Source of the DNA: Azonexus sp.
GTDB taxonomy: Bacteria > Pseudomonadota > Gammaproteobacteria > Burkholderiales > Rhodocyclaceae
Direction: 5' to 3'
DNA length: 58,589 bases
Assembly (NCBI GenBank): GCA_031274715.1
Contig: JAISPT010000005.1
Coordinates: 1 to 58,589, forward strand
Both the position numbers and the translations under genes were made by a program. Each line of letters begins with the position of its first letter. Within the stretch, counting starts at the first letter, position 1. Shown in pieces: positions 8,001-17,775 of this stretch. Under the pieces are notes generated by a model that worked only from the letters and a program-made list of their open reading frames with translations, was not told where the DNA came from and did not search any database.

Positions 8001-8774
8001 ATGAGCGGCAAGGAGTGGATCGACGTGCAGGCCTTTCTCGGCGGCATCGAACCCTATTCGGTTCTCGACGCGGCAGCCTTGTCGCGTCTTGCGGCCGCGG
8101 CACGGATAGTTCGGGTGGAACGGGGACAGTCCTTGTTCGAACAGGGACAGCCCTGCGCCGGCGTGCATGTCGTCGCTACCGGGCAGCTCAAGCTGGCCTT
8201 CACCTCGCCGCACGGGGCGGAAAAAATCGTCACCATCGCGGTTGTCCGGGAGAGCATCGGCGAAACCTGCTTGTCGCTGGGCCAGCATTACCCTTTTCAT
8301 GCCGAGGCGCTACGCGATTCCCAGTTGGCCTTCCTGCCCAGGCTGGCCTTGAGCGAATGCCTGCAGGCCAACCCGGATTTCCTTTACTGCCAGATGCAAT
8401 GCATCGCCCGCAAGCTGCACGTCCTGCTGCAGGATGTCGAATCGTCGTCGCTGCTGTCGGGCACCGAGCGCATCCTCGATTTTCTGATACAAGCGGTCGA
8501 TAGCATCGAGGGGGACGGTTCGGCGACGGTCGAGCTGTCGCTGCCGAAGTCGATCATCGCCTCCCGCCTGAGCCTGACGCAGGAACATTTTTCCCGCCTG
8601 CTGCGGCAACTGTCGGAATCCGGGATGATTACCGTTGCCGGGCGTAGCGTGTCCATTCCCGACGTCGACCGGGTGAGCCGCTATCTCGATTCCGGTGCTG
8701 GCCACGGCCAGTGTCGCGGCGGTCGCTCGGGGGGGCGCGGCCGGGCCGACTGGGAGCGCCTGGCGGTCGCCTGA
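8001..8774 (+). CDS. Crp/Fnr family transcriptional regulator
   Basis: A 257-residue regulator. An N-terminal cyclic-nucleotide-binding-type beta-barrel (about residues 20-115, with VERGQSLFEQGQPCAGVHVVATGQLKL) is followed by a dimerisation helix and a winged helix (LPKSIIASRLSLTQEHFSRLLRQLSESGMI, about residues 180-210). The four N-terminal and central cysteines of a true FNR iron-sulfur cluster are not arranged here, so oxygen sensing through a 4Fe-4S cluster is unlikely. A DNR-like haem/NO sensor or another ligand is more plausible. The last 30 residues are Gly/Arg-rich, unusual for the family. AGGAG lies seven bases before the ATG. An FNR-type box upstream suggests autoregulation. Confidence 0.87.
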   Translation: MSGKEWIDVQAFLGGIEPYSVLDAAALSRLAAAARIVRVERGQSLFEQGQPCAGVHVVATGQLKLAFTSPHGAEKIVTIAVVRESIGETCLSLGQHYPFHAEALRDSQLAFLPRLALSECLQANPDFLYCQMQCIARKLHVLLQDVESSSLLSGTERILDFLIQAVDSIEGDGSATVELSLPKSIIASRLSLTQEHFSRLLRQLSESGMITVAGRSVSIPDVDRVSRYLDSGAGHGQCRGGRSGGRGRADWERLAVA

Positions 8775-8789
8775 TTCTGATTCTTCGCG

Positions 8790-8981
8790 TTGGGTGTAAT
8801 AGAAGCCATCTTTGAATTGCTACAAGAATTCGCGGCTGCCATTGCGTTCCGTATCTCTCAGGTGTTCCAGCTATCTGATCGCCCCAAAACCACCGTTGCC
8901 ATTCAGTTCGCTGTCTTTGCGTTCGTTGTCATCCCGCTCTTTGTCGCGCTGGTTTTTGGTTTGCTCTGGCTGGTGTTCTAG
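8790..8981 (+). CDS. Small membrane protein, unknown
   Basis: A 63-codon frame starting at a TTG, ending with a long hydrophobic segment (about residues 38-63, AIQFAVFAFVVIPLFVALVF) and preceded by an amphipathic helix. No Shine-Dalgarno sequence is visible. It lies between the Crp/Fnr gene and the convergent ABC-F gene. The membrane-spanning composition supports a real gene, but no family was recognised and the start is uncertain. Confidence 0.4.
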   Translation: MGVIEAIFELLQEFAAAIAFRISQVFQLSDRPKTTVAIQFAVFAFVVIPLFVALVFGLLWLVF

Positions 8982-8998
8982 CTCTTCCTTCACCTCAA

Positions 8999-10906
<1,908 letters not shown>

Positions 10907-10972
10907 GAGGGCGCCGATTATAGCGGCGCCGATGCGCTAGAATTCCCCGAGATTCCAACCGATGACGCCTTG

Positions 10973-11210
10973 ATCCTGAAAACCGCAGTTGACCGCTTGT
11001 GATCTTTATGAGAACCGCATGAATACTGACTTTCATGACTTTGGTGGGTGCCACACCATAGGTGAAGTCGCTACGCGCTCGCCAGCACCATGCTCGCCGC
11101 GCCATGCGGCGTTGCTCCTTCTTGCAGGCGTGAGCCTGCTGCGTCGTCGCGCCTTGCCTGGCACAACGATCACGGCGCTGACAAGCGCGTTCAACTGCGG
11201 TTTTCAGGAT
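10973..11210. mobile_element. MITE-like element with 20-bp perfect terminal inverted repeats
   Basis: This 238-bp stretch fills almost the whole gap between the ABC-F and HD-GYP genes. Its left end ATCCTGAAAACCGCAGTTGA (10973-10992) is repeated as an exact reverse complement at 11191-11210. A further imperfect match continues inward (CGCTTGT and GATC on both sides). The interior has several short hairpins (for example around 11095-11112 and 11135-11150) and no open reading frame of note, as in a non-autonomous transposon-derived element. No clear target-site duplication was seen. The right repeat ends on the first two bases of the HD-GYP start codon. Apart from this element the 302-base gap holds only the ABC-F promoter region. 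Confidence 0.62.
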
Positions 11211-12414
11211 GATTAAGCAAATCAGCACCGACCAGCTCAAGCCGGGCATGTACATCCATGACCTGAATTGCGGCTGGCTGGATCATCCCTTCCTGTCCAA
11301 CGCCTTCCAGGTCCGCGACCAGGCGACGGTGGACAAGATCGTCGGCCTCGGTATCCGCGAGGTGTACATCGACACCGTTAAAGGGGCCGATGTTTGGGCG
11401 GGGCGCACGCAACAGGAGGTCAGCGCCGATCTCGACCGGCGCTTGAACGAGATCGCCAGCAAGGGACCGGACAAGCCGGTAACCACGGCGCTCAAGGAAG
11501 AGGTGGCGCGTGCCCGGCGGCTGCATGGCGAGGCGCACAAGATCGTCCGCAACATCATGGACGACGTCCGCCTCGGCCAGCAGATCCAGGTCGATCGCAT
11601 GGAGCCATTGGTCGAGAACATGGTCGATTCCATTTTTCGCAACCAAGATGCCCTGCTGCCGCTGGCCCTGCTCAAGAAGCACGACAACTATACTTTCGAA
11701 CATTCGGTCAGCGTCTGCGCGCTGCTGGTCGCCTTCGGTCGTGGTCTGAAGCTGGAGCGGCCAGTGATCAAGGACATGGCGCTCGGCGGCCTGCTGCACG
11801 ACGTCGGCAAGGCGCGCATTCCGGACGCCATTCTGAACAAGCCGGGCAAGCTGACCGACGACGAATTCGTGCAAATGAAATCGCACGTCGACCTCAGCAT
11901 CGCATCGCTCCTGCAGACCCCCGGTATTCCCGATATCGCGCAGCGGGTCGCCGCCGAGCATCACGAGCGCTTCGACGGCAGCGGCTATCCGTACAAACTG
12001 AGCGGCGAGGGAATCAGCCTCTACGGTCAGATGGCGTCGATTGTCGACGTATATGATGCGATTTCCTCGGACCGCGTTTACCACAAGGGAATGTCGCCGA
12101 CACAGGCGCTCAAGAAGTTGCTCGAATGGAGCAGTCACCACTTCGATCCGCGGCTGGTGCAGGTTTTCATCCGCGCCATCGGCATCTACCCGACCGGGAC
12201 GCTGGTTCAGCTCGAAAGCAAGCGCCTCGGCGTGGTCGTCGAGCAGAATGAGAAGAACCTGTTGGCGCCGGTCGTCCGTGTCTTCTACCACGCTGGCCAG
12301 CGGCACTACATCCCCCCGGAAAACGTCGATCTCGCCAGATCGATGGATCGCATCGCCAGTTTCGAAAGTTTCGACAAGTGGAAAATCGACCCCTACCAAT
12401 GGCTGCCCGGCTGA
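11209..12414 (+). CDS. HD-GYP c-di-GMP phosphodiesterase with DUF3391 domain (intact motifs)
   Basis: A 401-residue protein. The N-terminal DUF3391 domain (residues 1-100, starting MIKQISTDQLKPGMYI) precedes an HD-GYP domain with all landmarks: EHS near residue 164, the HD dyad in LLHDVGK near 198, SHVDLS, and HHERFDGSGYP near 251. HD-GYP enzymes hydrolyse cyclic di-GMP to GMP using a bi- or trinuclear metal centre. The start at 11209 is supported by alignment with the paralogue at 12998, which also begins MI. It has no proper ribosome-binding site because an inverted-repeat element ends right at the ATG. It probably heads an operon with the next two genes. Confidence 0.92.
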   Translation: MIKQISTDQLKPGMYIHDLNCGWLDHPFLSNAFQVRDQATVDKIVGLGIREVYIDTVKGADVWAGRTQQEVSADLDRRLNEIASKGPDKPVTTALKEEVARARRLHGEAHKIVRNIMDDVRLGQQIQVDRMEPLVENMVDSIFRNQDALLPLALLKKHDNYTFEHSVSVCALLVAFGRGLKLERPVIKDMALGGLLHDVGKARIPDAILNKPGKLTDDEFVQMKSHVDLSIASLLQTPGIPDIAQRVAAEHHERFDGSGYPYKLSGEGISLYGQMASIVDVYDAISSDRVYHKGMSPTQALKKLLEWSSHHFDPRLVQVFIRAIGIYPTGTLVQLESKRLGVVVEQNEKNLLAPVVRVFYHAGQRHYIPPENVDLARSMDRIASFESFDKWKIDPYQWLPG

Positions 12415-12986
12415 TTTTTCCACTGGTGGCGCTGCTGCTGTGCAGCCTGCCGGCGCTCGCGGCCGCAGGCGACGCCGCCGCCGATGCCGACCGGGCAAGC
12501 CGGCTCGACCGCGCCGCAGCGCTGAAAGCCGATGCAACAGCGCGGCGTCAGCGGGCCAATGCCCTGCTCGAAAACCAACAAGCCGATTGCACCAAGCGCT
12601 TTCTGGTCAACGATTGTCGCGACGATGCCAAGGCCGAACACCTGGAAGCCATCCTCGAAGCGCGGCGCCTGGAGAGCGAGGGTGAGGCCATCGAGCGCGA
12701 AATTCATCGTGAGGACGCCGCGCAGCGCGAAGTTGAGCGGGCGGCCGAGGCCGAGCAACGCGAGGCCGACCGGGCGGAGCGCGGACCCCGGGTTGCGGCC
12801 GAGCGACAGAACGCCGAGGAGGCCACCGCCCAGCATTTGGCCGAGAAGGAAAAAAAGGCCGCCGAAGGCGCCCGGCGCAAGGTGGCCGAGGCCGAGAAAC
12901 AGCGCCGAAAGCAGGCCGAGCACGCCGCCCGCGTCGCCGAGAAGAAACAGCGGGCCGAACAGAAACAGCAAGCCGAGCAGAAATAG
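12399..12986 (+). CDS. Secreted Ala/Glu/Lys-rich coiled-coil protein
   Basis: A 195-residue protein with a classical signal peptide (MAARLIFPLVALLLCSLPALAAAG). The mature part is almost entirely helical, with heptad-like repeats of Ala, Glu, Arg and Lys and blocks such as AERQNAEEA and EKQRRKQAEHAARVAEKKQ. Two cysteines lie close together near residue 70 (ADCTKRFLVNDC) and may form a disulfide. The start at 12399 lies inside the end of the HD-GYP gene (16-base overlap); an alternative GTG at 12378 adds seven residues before the signal peptide. It sits between two HD-GYP genes, suggesting envelope-side work linked to c-di-GMP, but no function is recognised. Confidence 0.72.
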   Translation: MAARLIFPLVALLLCSLPALAAAGDAAADADRASRLDRAAALKADATARRQRANALLENQQADCTKRFLVNDCRDDAKAEHLEAILEARRLESEGEAIEREIHREDAAQREVERAAEAEQREADRAERGPRVAAERQNAEEATAQHLAEKEKKAAEGARRKVAEAEKQRRKQAEHAARVAEKKQRAEQKQQAEQK

Positions 12987-12997
12987 GTAGAACCGCT

Positions 12998-14215
12998 GTG
13001 ATCCGGACGATCGCCATCGACCAGTTGCAACCCGGCATGTACATCGTGGACCTGCATCGCCCCTGGCTGGCGCATTCGTTCTGGCGGGGCAGGTTCATGG
13101 TCGGCGACACGGCACAGATCGTCCGCCTGGTCGAGGAGGGCGTTACCGAAGTCAGCATCGATACCGACAAGGGCCTCGATCTGCCGTCCGTCGAACCACT
13201 GATTGCCACCGATGACGAGATCGCCCGCCACTTCATCAGTCGCCTGGAGCGCTTGAAAGCCAAGCCGGCTACCGTCTCGCTGGGCGAGGAGCGGCGCCGT
13301 GCGGCGCGGCTGATCACTGAGGCCGGGGCTGTCGTCGGCGATCTCATGCTGGCCGTTCGCGATGGCCGTGATGTCGATGCCGCCCGCCTCGAACCGATGG
13401 TCGGCAAACTGCTTGAATCGGTGCGGCGCAACCGCGACGCCTTGGCGCCGCTGGCCCGCCTGAAGCGTAGCGATGCCTACGCCAGCGAACACGCCGTTGC
13501 CACCACTGCACTGATCGCTGCGCTCGGTTATCAGCAGGAATTGTCAGAACCGGAACTGGAAAAGCTGGCCCTCGGTACCCTGGTCAAGGACATCGGCGAG
13601 GCGGCTATCGACACCCGCCTGATCGGCAAGCCGGGCATGCTCTCGCAATCCGAATACGCCCTCGTCCAGAGCCATGTCGAGGAAGGACTGGCGGTGCTCC
13701 AGGCCACAGCCCGCCTGCCCGAGACGGCGGTCGCCGTGGTGCTCGAACACCATGAACGCTTCAACGGCTGCGGCTATCCCTATCGCATGGCCGGCGCTGG
13801 CATTTCCGCCGCTGGGCGCATGGCTGCCATCGTTGACACCTATGACGCGATGACCTCGGATCGCCCCTATCGCCCGGCCGCTTCGCCGTCGCAGGCATTG
13901 CGCCTGCTGTACGAGCAGGGCGGCAGCCATTTCGACCCCGAACTGGTCGCCGCCTTCGTCCGCACCGTTGGCATCTACCCGGTCGGTACCCTGGTCATGC
14001 TCGAAAGCGGCCATCTGGCCGTGGTCGAGGAAATCCGCCACGACAACCTCCTGTGCCCGGTGGTCCGCGTCATCTACCATGGCGCCCGTCGCCTGTACGT
14101 GGCGCCGGTGGTGGTCGACCTGGCGCGCAGCGTTGGCAACCACTATGGTCGCATCGTACACGCCGATACCTTCGAGCGCTGGGGGCTTAGTCCGCTACGC
14201 TGGCAACCTGCCTGA
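12998..14215 (+). CDS. HD-GYP protein with degenerate HD dyad and DUF3391 domain
   Basis: A 405-residue paralogue of the protein at 11209, with the same DUF3391 plus HD-GYP layout. The key dyad is altered: LLHDVGK in the paralogue reads LVKDIGE here, so the metal-binding His is Lys. The outer ligands remain (SEHAV, SHVEEG, HHERFNGCGYP). Loss of one dyad residue should cripple metal binding and phosphodiesterase activity, pointing to a binding or regulatory role, perhaps as partner of the intact paralogue. It starts with GTG, 11 bases after the coiled-coil gene, and probably shares its transcript. Confidence 0.88.
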   Translation: MIRTIAIDQLQPGMYIVDLHRPWLAHSFWRGRFMVGDTAQIVRLVEEGVTEVSIDTDKGLDLPSVEPLIATDDEIARHFISRLERLKAKPATVSLGEERRRAARLITEAGAVVGDLMLAVRDGRDVDAARLEPMVGKLLESVRRNRDALAPLARLKRSDAYASEHAVATTALIAALGYQQELSEPELEKLALGTLVKDIGEAAIDTRLIGKPGMLSQSEYALVQSHVEEGLAVLQATARLPETAVAVVLEHHERFNGCGYPYRMAGAGISAAGRMAAIVDTYDAMTSDRPYRPAASPSQALRLLYEQGGSHFDPELVAAFVRTVGIYPVGTLVMLESGHLAVVEEIRHDNLLCPVVRVIYHGARRLYVAPVVVDLARSVGNHYGRIVHADTFERWGLSPLRWQPA

Positions 14216-14236
14216 TTTCGTTTCTAAATCAACCGA

Positions 14237-15328
14237 TTACTTTGTCGCCTTCGCTTGCCGTGCAACCGCACTGTCTGCGCTTCGCCTTCGCGTACTCGAT
14301 TGATTTATAAATGAAATGAGCAGCTTGCGGATCGGCGTTGGCACGCCGGCCGTCGCCGCCTGTTCCAGCGCTACCCACTCGCAGCCCGGTTCGGCTAGCC
14401 GCGGCGCTGCCTCGACATCGCACAACACCGGCTCCAGCGTCAGGCGAAAGTGTGTGAAGCTGTGGCGTAGCGGCGGCAGCGACCGGCAGTCCCTGGCCCG
14501 TAGGCCAAGCCGGGCCAAGACCGCGTCGACGGCGCCTTCCGGCGGCACCAGCAAGCCGCCCCACAAACCGACTGGCGGCCGCCGTTCGAGCAGCAGCCGG
14601 GCGCCATCGCGCAACAGCACGAAGGTTGCCGTGCGTTCCGGTATCGCTGGCCGTGGCCGCGCCGTCGGCAGCGTCGCCTGCCGTCCCTGTTGGCGTGCCT
14701 GGCAGCCCGCCGTCAGCGGGCAGCGTTCGCAGGCCGGACGGCTGCGCGTGCAGGTACCAGCGCCGAGATCCATCAACCCCTGCGTATAGGCCTCGATATC
14801 GCGTTGCGGCAGCAGGCTTTCGGCCAGTTGCCAAAGCTGGCGGTGTACTGCCGCCGTACCGGGAAAGCCGTCGATGGCGAAATAGCGGCACAACACGCGT
14901 TTAACGTTGCCATCGAGAATCGCCGCCCGCTCGCCGAAGGCAAAGGCAGCCACGGCCGCTGCCGTGGACCGGCCAATGCCTGGCAATTCCTCCAGCCCGG
15001 CGGCGCTGGCCGGAAATCGGCCGCTGTGGTGGGCGACGACCTCCCGCGCGCAACGGTGCAAGTTGCGCGCCCGGGCGTAGTAACCGAGCCCGGCCCAGTG
15101 CTCCATCACTGTTTCGACCGGTGCCGCGGCCAGCGCTTGAATGTCAGGAAAACGGGCGAGAAAGCGCTGATAGTAGGGGATCACCGTCGTCACCTGAGTC
15201 TGCTGCAGCATGATCTCGGACAGCCAGACCCGGTACGGATCGCGGGTATTCTGCCAGGGCAGGTCGTGGCGTCCGGCGGTCTTTTGCCAAGCGACCAGGT
15301 GGTCGGCGAAGGAGGGGGAGTCAGTCAA
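14237..15328 (-). CDS. mutY: A/G-specific adenine glycosylase MutY
   Basis: A 363-residue DNA repair enzyme that removes A mispaired with 8-oxoG. It contains LPWQNTRDPYRVWLSEIMLQQTQV with the catalytic Glu, the helix-hairpin-helix LPGIGRSTAAAV, the catalytic Asp in AAILDGNVKRVL, and the 4Fe-4S cysteines C-x6-C-x2-C-x5-C beginning at CTRSRPAC. A NUDIX-like C-terminal domain follows. The start is taken as TTG at 15328, preceded by GAGG at suitable distance; upstream in-frame ATGs would extend into the divergent flavin reductase gene and add no conserved sequence. Confidence 0.92.
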   Translation of the reverse strand: MTDSPSFADHLVAWQKTAGRHDLPWQNTRDPYRVWLSEIMLQQTQVTTVIPYYQRFLARFPDIQALAAAPVETVMEHWAGLGYYARARNLHRCAREVVAHHSGRFPASAAGLEELPGIGRSTAAAVAAFAFGERAAILDGNVKRVLCRYFAIDGFPGTAAVHRQLWQLAESLLPQRDIEAYTQGLMDLGAGTCTRSRPACERCPLTAGCQARQQGRQATLPTARPRPAIPERTATFVLLRDGARLLLERRPPVGLWGGLLVPPEGAVDAVLARLGLRARDCRSLPPLRHSFTHFRLTLEPVLCDVEAAPRLAEPGCEWVALEQAATAGVPTPIRKLLISFINQSSTRRRSADSAVARQAKATK

Positions 15329-15398
15329 ATTCTGCCTCGACGTGGACTGCGGGAGGACGGATAATACGGGGTTTTTTGCCGTCTCCCGAATACTCGCC

Positions 15399-15884
15399 AT
15401 GAGCGACACCACCATCGCGACCCGACCTTTGCGCAATGCCCTGGGGCGCTTTGCCACCGGGGTCGCCATCGTCACAGCACTCGATCCCGACGGCCGGCCG
15501 ATCGGCCTGACCGTCAATTCCTTCTCCGCCGTCTCGCTCGATCCGGCGCTGGTGCTCTGGTGCCTCGACAACGGCTCGAATAGTCTCGAAGCCTTTCGTC
15601 GTGCCAGCCACCACGCGATCAACATCCTCGCTGCCGATCAGGTCAATCTTTCCAATCGCTTCGCCACTTGGCCGGCCGACCGTTTCGTCGGCCTGCCCTG
15701 GCAACCCGGCGCCGGCGGCGCCCCGGTTTTCCCCGGTTGCTGCGCGGTGTTCGAGGTCGCCAACGAAACCGCCCACATCGGCGGCGACCACACCATCTTC
15801 GTTGGCCGTGTCGAGCGCTTCGCCGAAACTCCCGATCTCGCCCCGTTGCTGTTCCACGCCGGCCAGTACCGACAACTCGCCTGA
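15399..15884 (+). CDS. Flavin reductase-like flavoprotein (FMN-binding split barrel)
   Basis: A 161-residue protein of the flavin reductase-like family, with FATGVAIVTALDPDGRPIGLTVNSFSAVSLDPALVLWCLD near the start and GDHTIFVGRVE near the end. Such proteins reduce FMN/FAD with NAD(P)H, often as partners of two-component monooxygenases. No monooxygenase is adjacent, so the partner is unknown. It is divergent from mutY, with start codons 70 bases apart. Confidence 0.88.
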   Translation: MSDTTIATRPLRNALGRFATGVAIVTALDPDGRPIGLTVNSFSAVSLDPALVLWCLDNGSNSLEAFRRASHHAINILAADQVNLSNRFATWPADRFVGLPWQPGAGGAPVFPGCCAVFEVANETAHIGGDHTIFVGRVERFAETPDLAPLLFHAGQYRQLA

Positions 15885-15895
15885 GCGCGCGAGCA

Positions 15896-15924
15896 TTGAA
15901 GCGCCCGGCATCTGCGCTTAGAAT
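15896..15924 (+). promoter_or_regulatory. Sigma-70-type promoter of tRNA-Gly
   Basis: TTGAAG and TAGAAT are separated by 17 bases, placing transcription start about ten bases before the tRNA gene. The -35 lies just after the stop codon of the flavin reductase gene. Confidence 0.6.
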
Positions 15925-15941
15925 GCAGCCTCTTGCCCAGA

Positions 15942-16015
15942 GCGGGCGTCGTATAATGGTAATACCCTAGCTTCCCAAGCTAGAGCCGTGGGTTCGATTC
16001 CCATCGCCCGCTCCA
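15942..16015 (+). tRNA. tRNA-Gly (anticodon CCC)
   Basis: A 74-base gene with encoded CCA. The acceptor stem GCGGGCG pairs with CGCCCGC. The anticodon arm CTAGC-TTCCCAA-GCTAG has anticodon CCC (reads GGG). The T-arm contains GGTTCGATTCC. The following 194 bases up to ribE hold no gene; they begin with a 7-bp inverted repeat (ACAACAG/CTGTTGT, from about 16014) that could form a long hairpin. Confidence 0.95.
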
Positions 16016-16209
16016 CAACAGCTTTCATGGAAATCCAACGGGTTTCATAACCTGTTGTCACAGAAGGGTTTTCCTCGGCTGTTCTTCAGTAAGGTCCACT
16101 GAAATCTACCCGCTGCTGGATTAAACAGCCGGGCAGTCAACCGGGTTCGAGAAGGCTGCCGGCGAGCGTGCTAAAGTCCGCTTTCCCTTTACGCACAGCG
16201 GGCTCAGCC

Positions 16210-16803
16210 ATGTTCTCTGGAATTATCGCGGCGGTTGGCCGCATCACCCATTTGACGTCGCGCGAGGTTGGGTTCCGCCTGCATGTCGACGCCGGCACGC
16301 TCGGTCTTGGCGATGTCGCTCTCGGCGATTCTATCGCTCATAACGGCGTCTGCCTGACCGTCGTCGGCAAGGAAGGCAACCAGTTCATGGTCGACGTCTC
16401 GCCGGAAACTCTGTCTTGCACTGTCGGCCTTGATGTGCCCGGACCGGTGAATCTGGAAAAGGCCCTGCGCCTCAACGACGTCATCGGCGGCCACCTGGTT
16501 TCCGGCCATGTGGACGGCGTCGGCGAGGTGCTGCGTTTCGACCCGGTTGGCGACAACCGCCTGCTGGAAATTCGGGCGCCCGAGGAACTCGCCAAGTACA
16601 TCGCACGCAAGGGGTCGATCACCGTCGACGGCACCAGCCTGACGACCAACGATGTGAACGGCCCGGTGTTCACCATTAACCTGATTCCGCATACGCTGGA
16701 AAACACTACGCTGCACCGGTTGGCGCCGGGCGCCCGGGTCAATCTCGAAGTTGACCTGATCGCCCGCTACGTCGAGCGCATGCTCAGTGCCGGCCAAGCT
16801 TAG
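16210..16803 (+). CDS. ribE: Riboflavin synthase, alpha subunit
   Basis: A 197-residue enzyme that dismutates two 6,7-dimethyl-8-ribityllumazine molecules to riboflavin. It starts with the conserved MFSGII and has the two lumazine-binding repeats (NGVCLTV near residue 45 and the second repeat with GTSLTTN near residue 145). The ATG at 16210 is chosen over an upstream in-frame start because family members begin MFxGII. It stands alone; no other rib genes and no FMN riboswitch are visible upstream. Confidence 0.94.
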   Translation: MFSGIIAAVGRITHLTSREVGFRLHVDAGTLGLGDVALGDSIAHNGVCLTVVGKEGNQFMVDVSPETLSCTVGLDVPGPVNLEKALRLNDVIGGHLVSGHVDGVGEVLRFDPVGDNRLLEIRAPEELAKYIARKGSITVDGTSLTTNDVNGPVFTINLIPHTLENTTLHRLAPGARVNLEVDLIARYVERMLSAGQA

Positions 16804-17137
16804 GGAAACTCGGAACAACCCCTCGCGGCTGCCGCATCCCGACTTCGGGCGGTCTGCCGTGTTGCAAATGCTCGCCATAGCACCACTACGGCTGCTGCCT
16901 TGCAGCCCATTCCGAAGCCGGGCGCGACAATTCGCGGGAGTTATTCAGAGTTTTTCTGGCGCGGTTCGATTCAGTTGATCGGAATATTTCCTCTATTCGT
17001 GTCATTTCGCAATTGCGCAGAATGATGAAGGAACAGGGTGGTATTGAAGAGCTTTTCTAAAGCTTTTTCTCTCTGGGACGCTATAACTATAAGTAAGCAG
17101 TGTCGTTTTTCGTCGTCATTTTCCCAGGAGGCAGATC
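16804..17137. other. Non-coding gap between ribE and the DUF5610 gene
   Basis: There is no convincing coding frame in these 334 bases. They become AT-richer after about 16940. Visible features are a 10-bp palindrome CGCAATTGCG around 17008 and a TATAAC that could be a -10 box at 17082-17087, about 50 bases before the next start codon, without a good -35. Confidence 0.5.
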
Positions 17138-17740
17138 ATGCCAATGCCTATCCAGAATGCAAGTGCCTCGCTTTACGCCGCCAACTCCGTCGCTACTACC
17201 GAAAGCGGCCGCAAGGCCGTACAGCAAAACAGCGACGCGAACGTGAGCGACGCAAGGTTGCCAAGCACGTCGGCGGGTATCAGCCAAGCTGTGCAGCAAT
17301 CGGTCAACATGCAGATTTTGCAAGCTTCCGCCCGGGTTTCGCTGATAGCGGGCGAGCAATCGCTGACTTTGCTGTATCGCTCGGCCATCGACCGGATCAA
17401 CGACGCGTTGGCGCCACAATTGGGGCCGAACGCGATTCAGAACGCGATCGCATCGGGTGTGGATACCTCACCGGAAGCTACGGCGAATCGCATTCTTTCG
17501 TTTTCAACCGCGTTTTTTGAAAGATATGCCGCCCAAAATCCGGGCAAAGATCGCGATCAATTGGCAAACGATTTCGTTGCCCTGATTCGCGGTGGCTTTG
17601 AAAAAGGATTCAACGAGGCAAAGAAAATCCTCGACGGCCTTGGTGTTCTGAAGGGCGGCATCGCGGACGGCATTCAGCAGACTTGGGATTTGGTGCAAAA
17701 GGGCTACGACGATTTCCTGGCCTCAAAGTTGAGTTCGTGA
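17138..17740 (+). CDS. DUF5610 domain protein
   Basis: A 200-residue soluble protein without signal peptide. The N-terminal 60 residues are low-complexity and Ser/Ala/Asn-rich. The rest resembles the DUF5610 domain found in flagellum-bearing proteobacteria (SLTLLYRSAIDRINDAL, SFSTAFFERYAAQNPG, FEKGFNEAKKILDGLGVL). No function is established. AGGAGG lies nine bases before the ATG. Codon use is less GC-biased than in the neighbours. It converges on the DUF3141 gene with 35 bases between stops. Confidence 0.75.
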   Translation: MPMPIQNASASLYAANSVATTESGRKAVQQNSDANVSDARLPSTSAGISQAVQQSVNMQILQASARVSLIAGEQSLTLLYRSAIDRINDALAPQLGPNAIQNAIASGVDTSPEATANRILSFSTAFFERYAAQNPGKDRDQLANDFVALIRGGFEKGFNEAKKILDGLGVLKGGIADGIQQTWDLVQKGYDDFLASKLSS

Positions 17741-17775
17741 GGCCGTTGTCTGCTTGAAATTCGGTCGCCTGCCGT

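Noticed and set aside
11191..12537. 448-codon minus-strand frame opposite the first HD-GYP gene
   Set aside because: Antisense shadow of a confidently identified HD-GYP gene; its protein shows no family features.
15940..16209. Integrated element at the 3' end of tRNA-Gly
   Set aside because: No integrase, no repeat of the tRNA 3' end and no foreign genes follow; ribE begins soon after.
17050..17095. Sigma-28 (flagellar) promoter for the DUF5610 gene
   Set aside because: TAAAG and a GCTATAA-like element are present but the spacing is wrong for the sigma-28 consensus.
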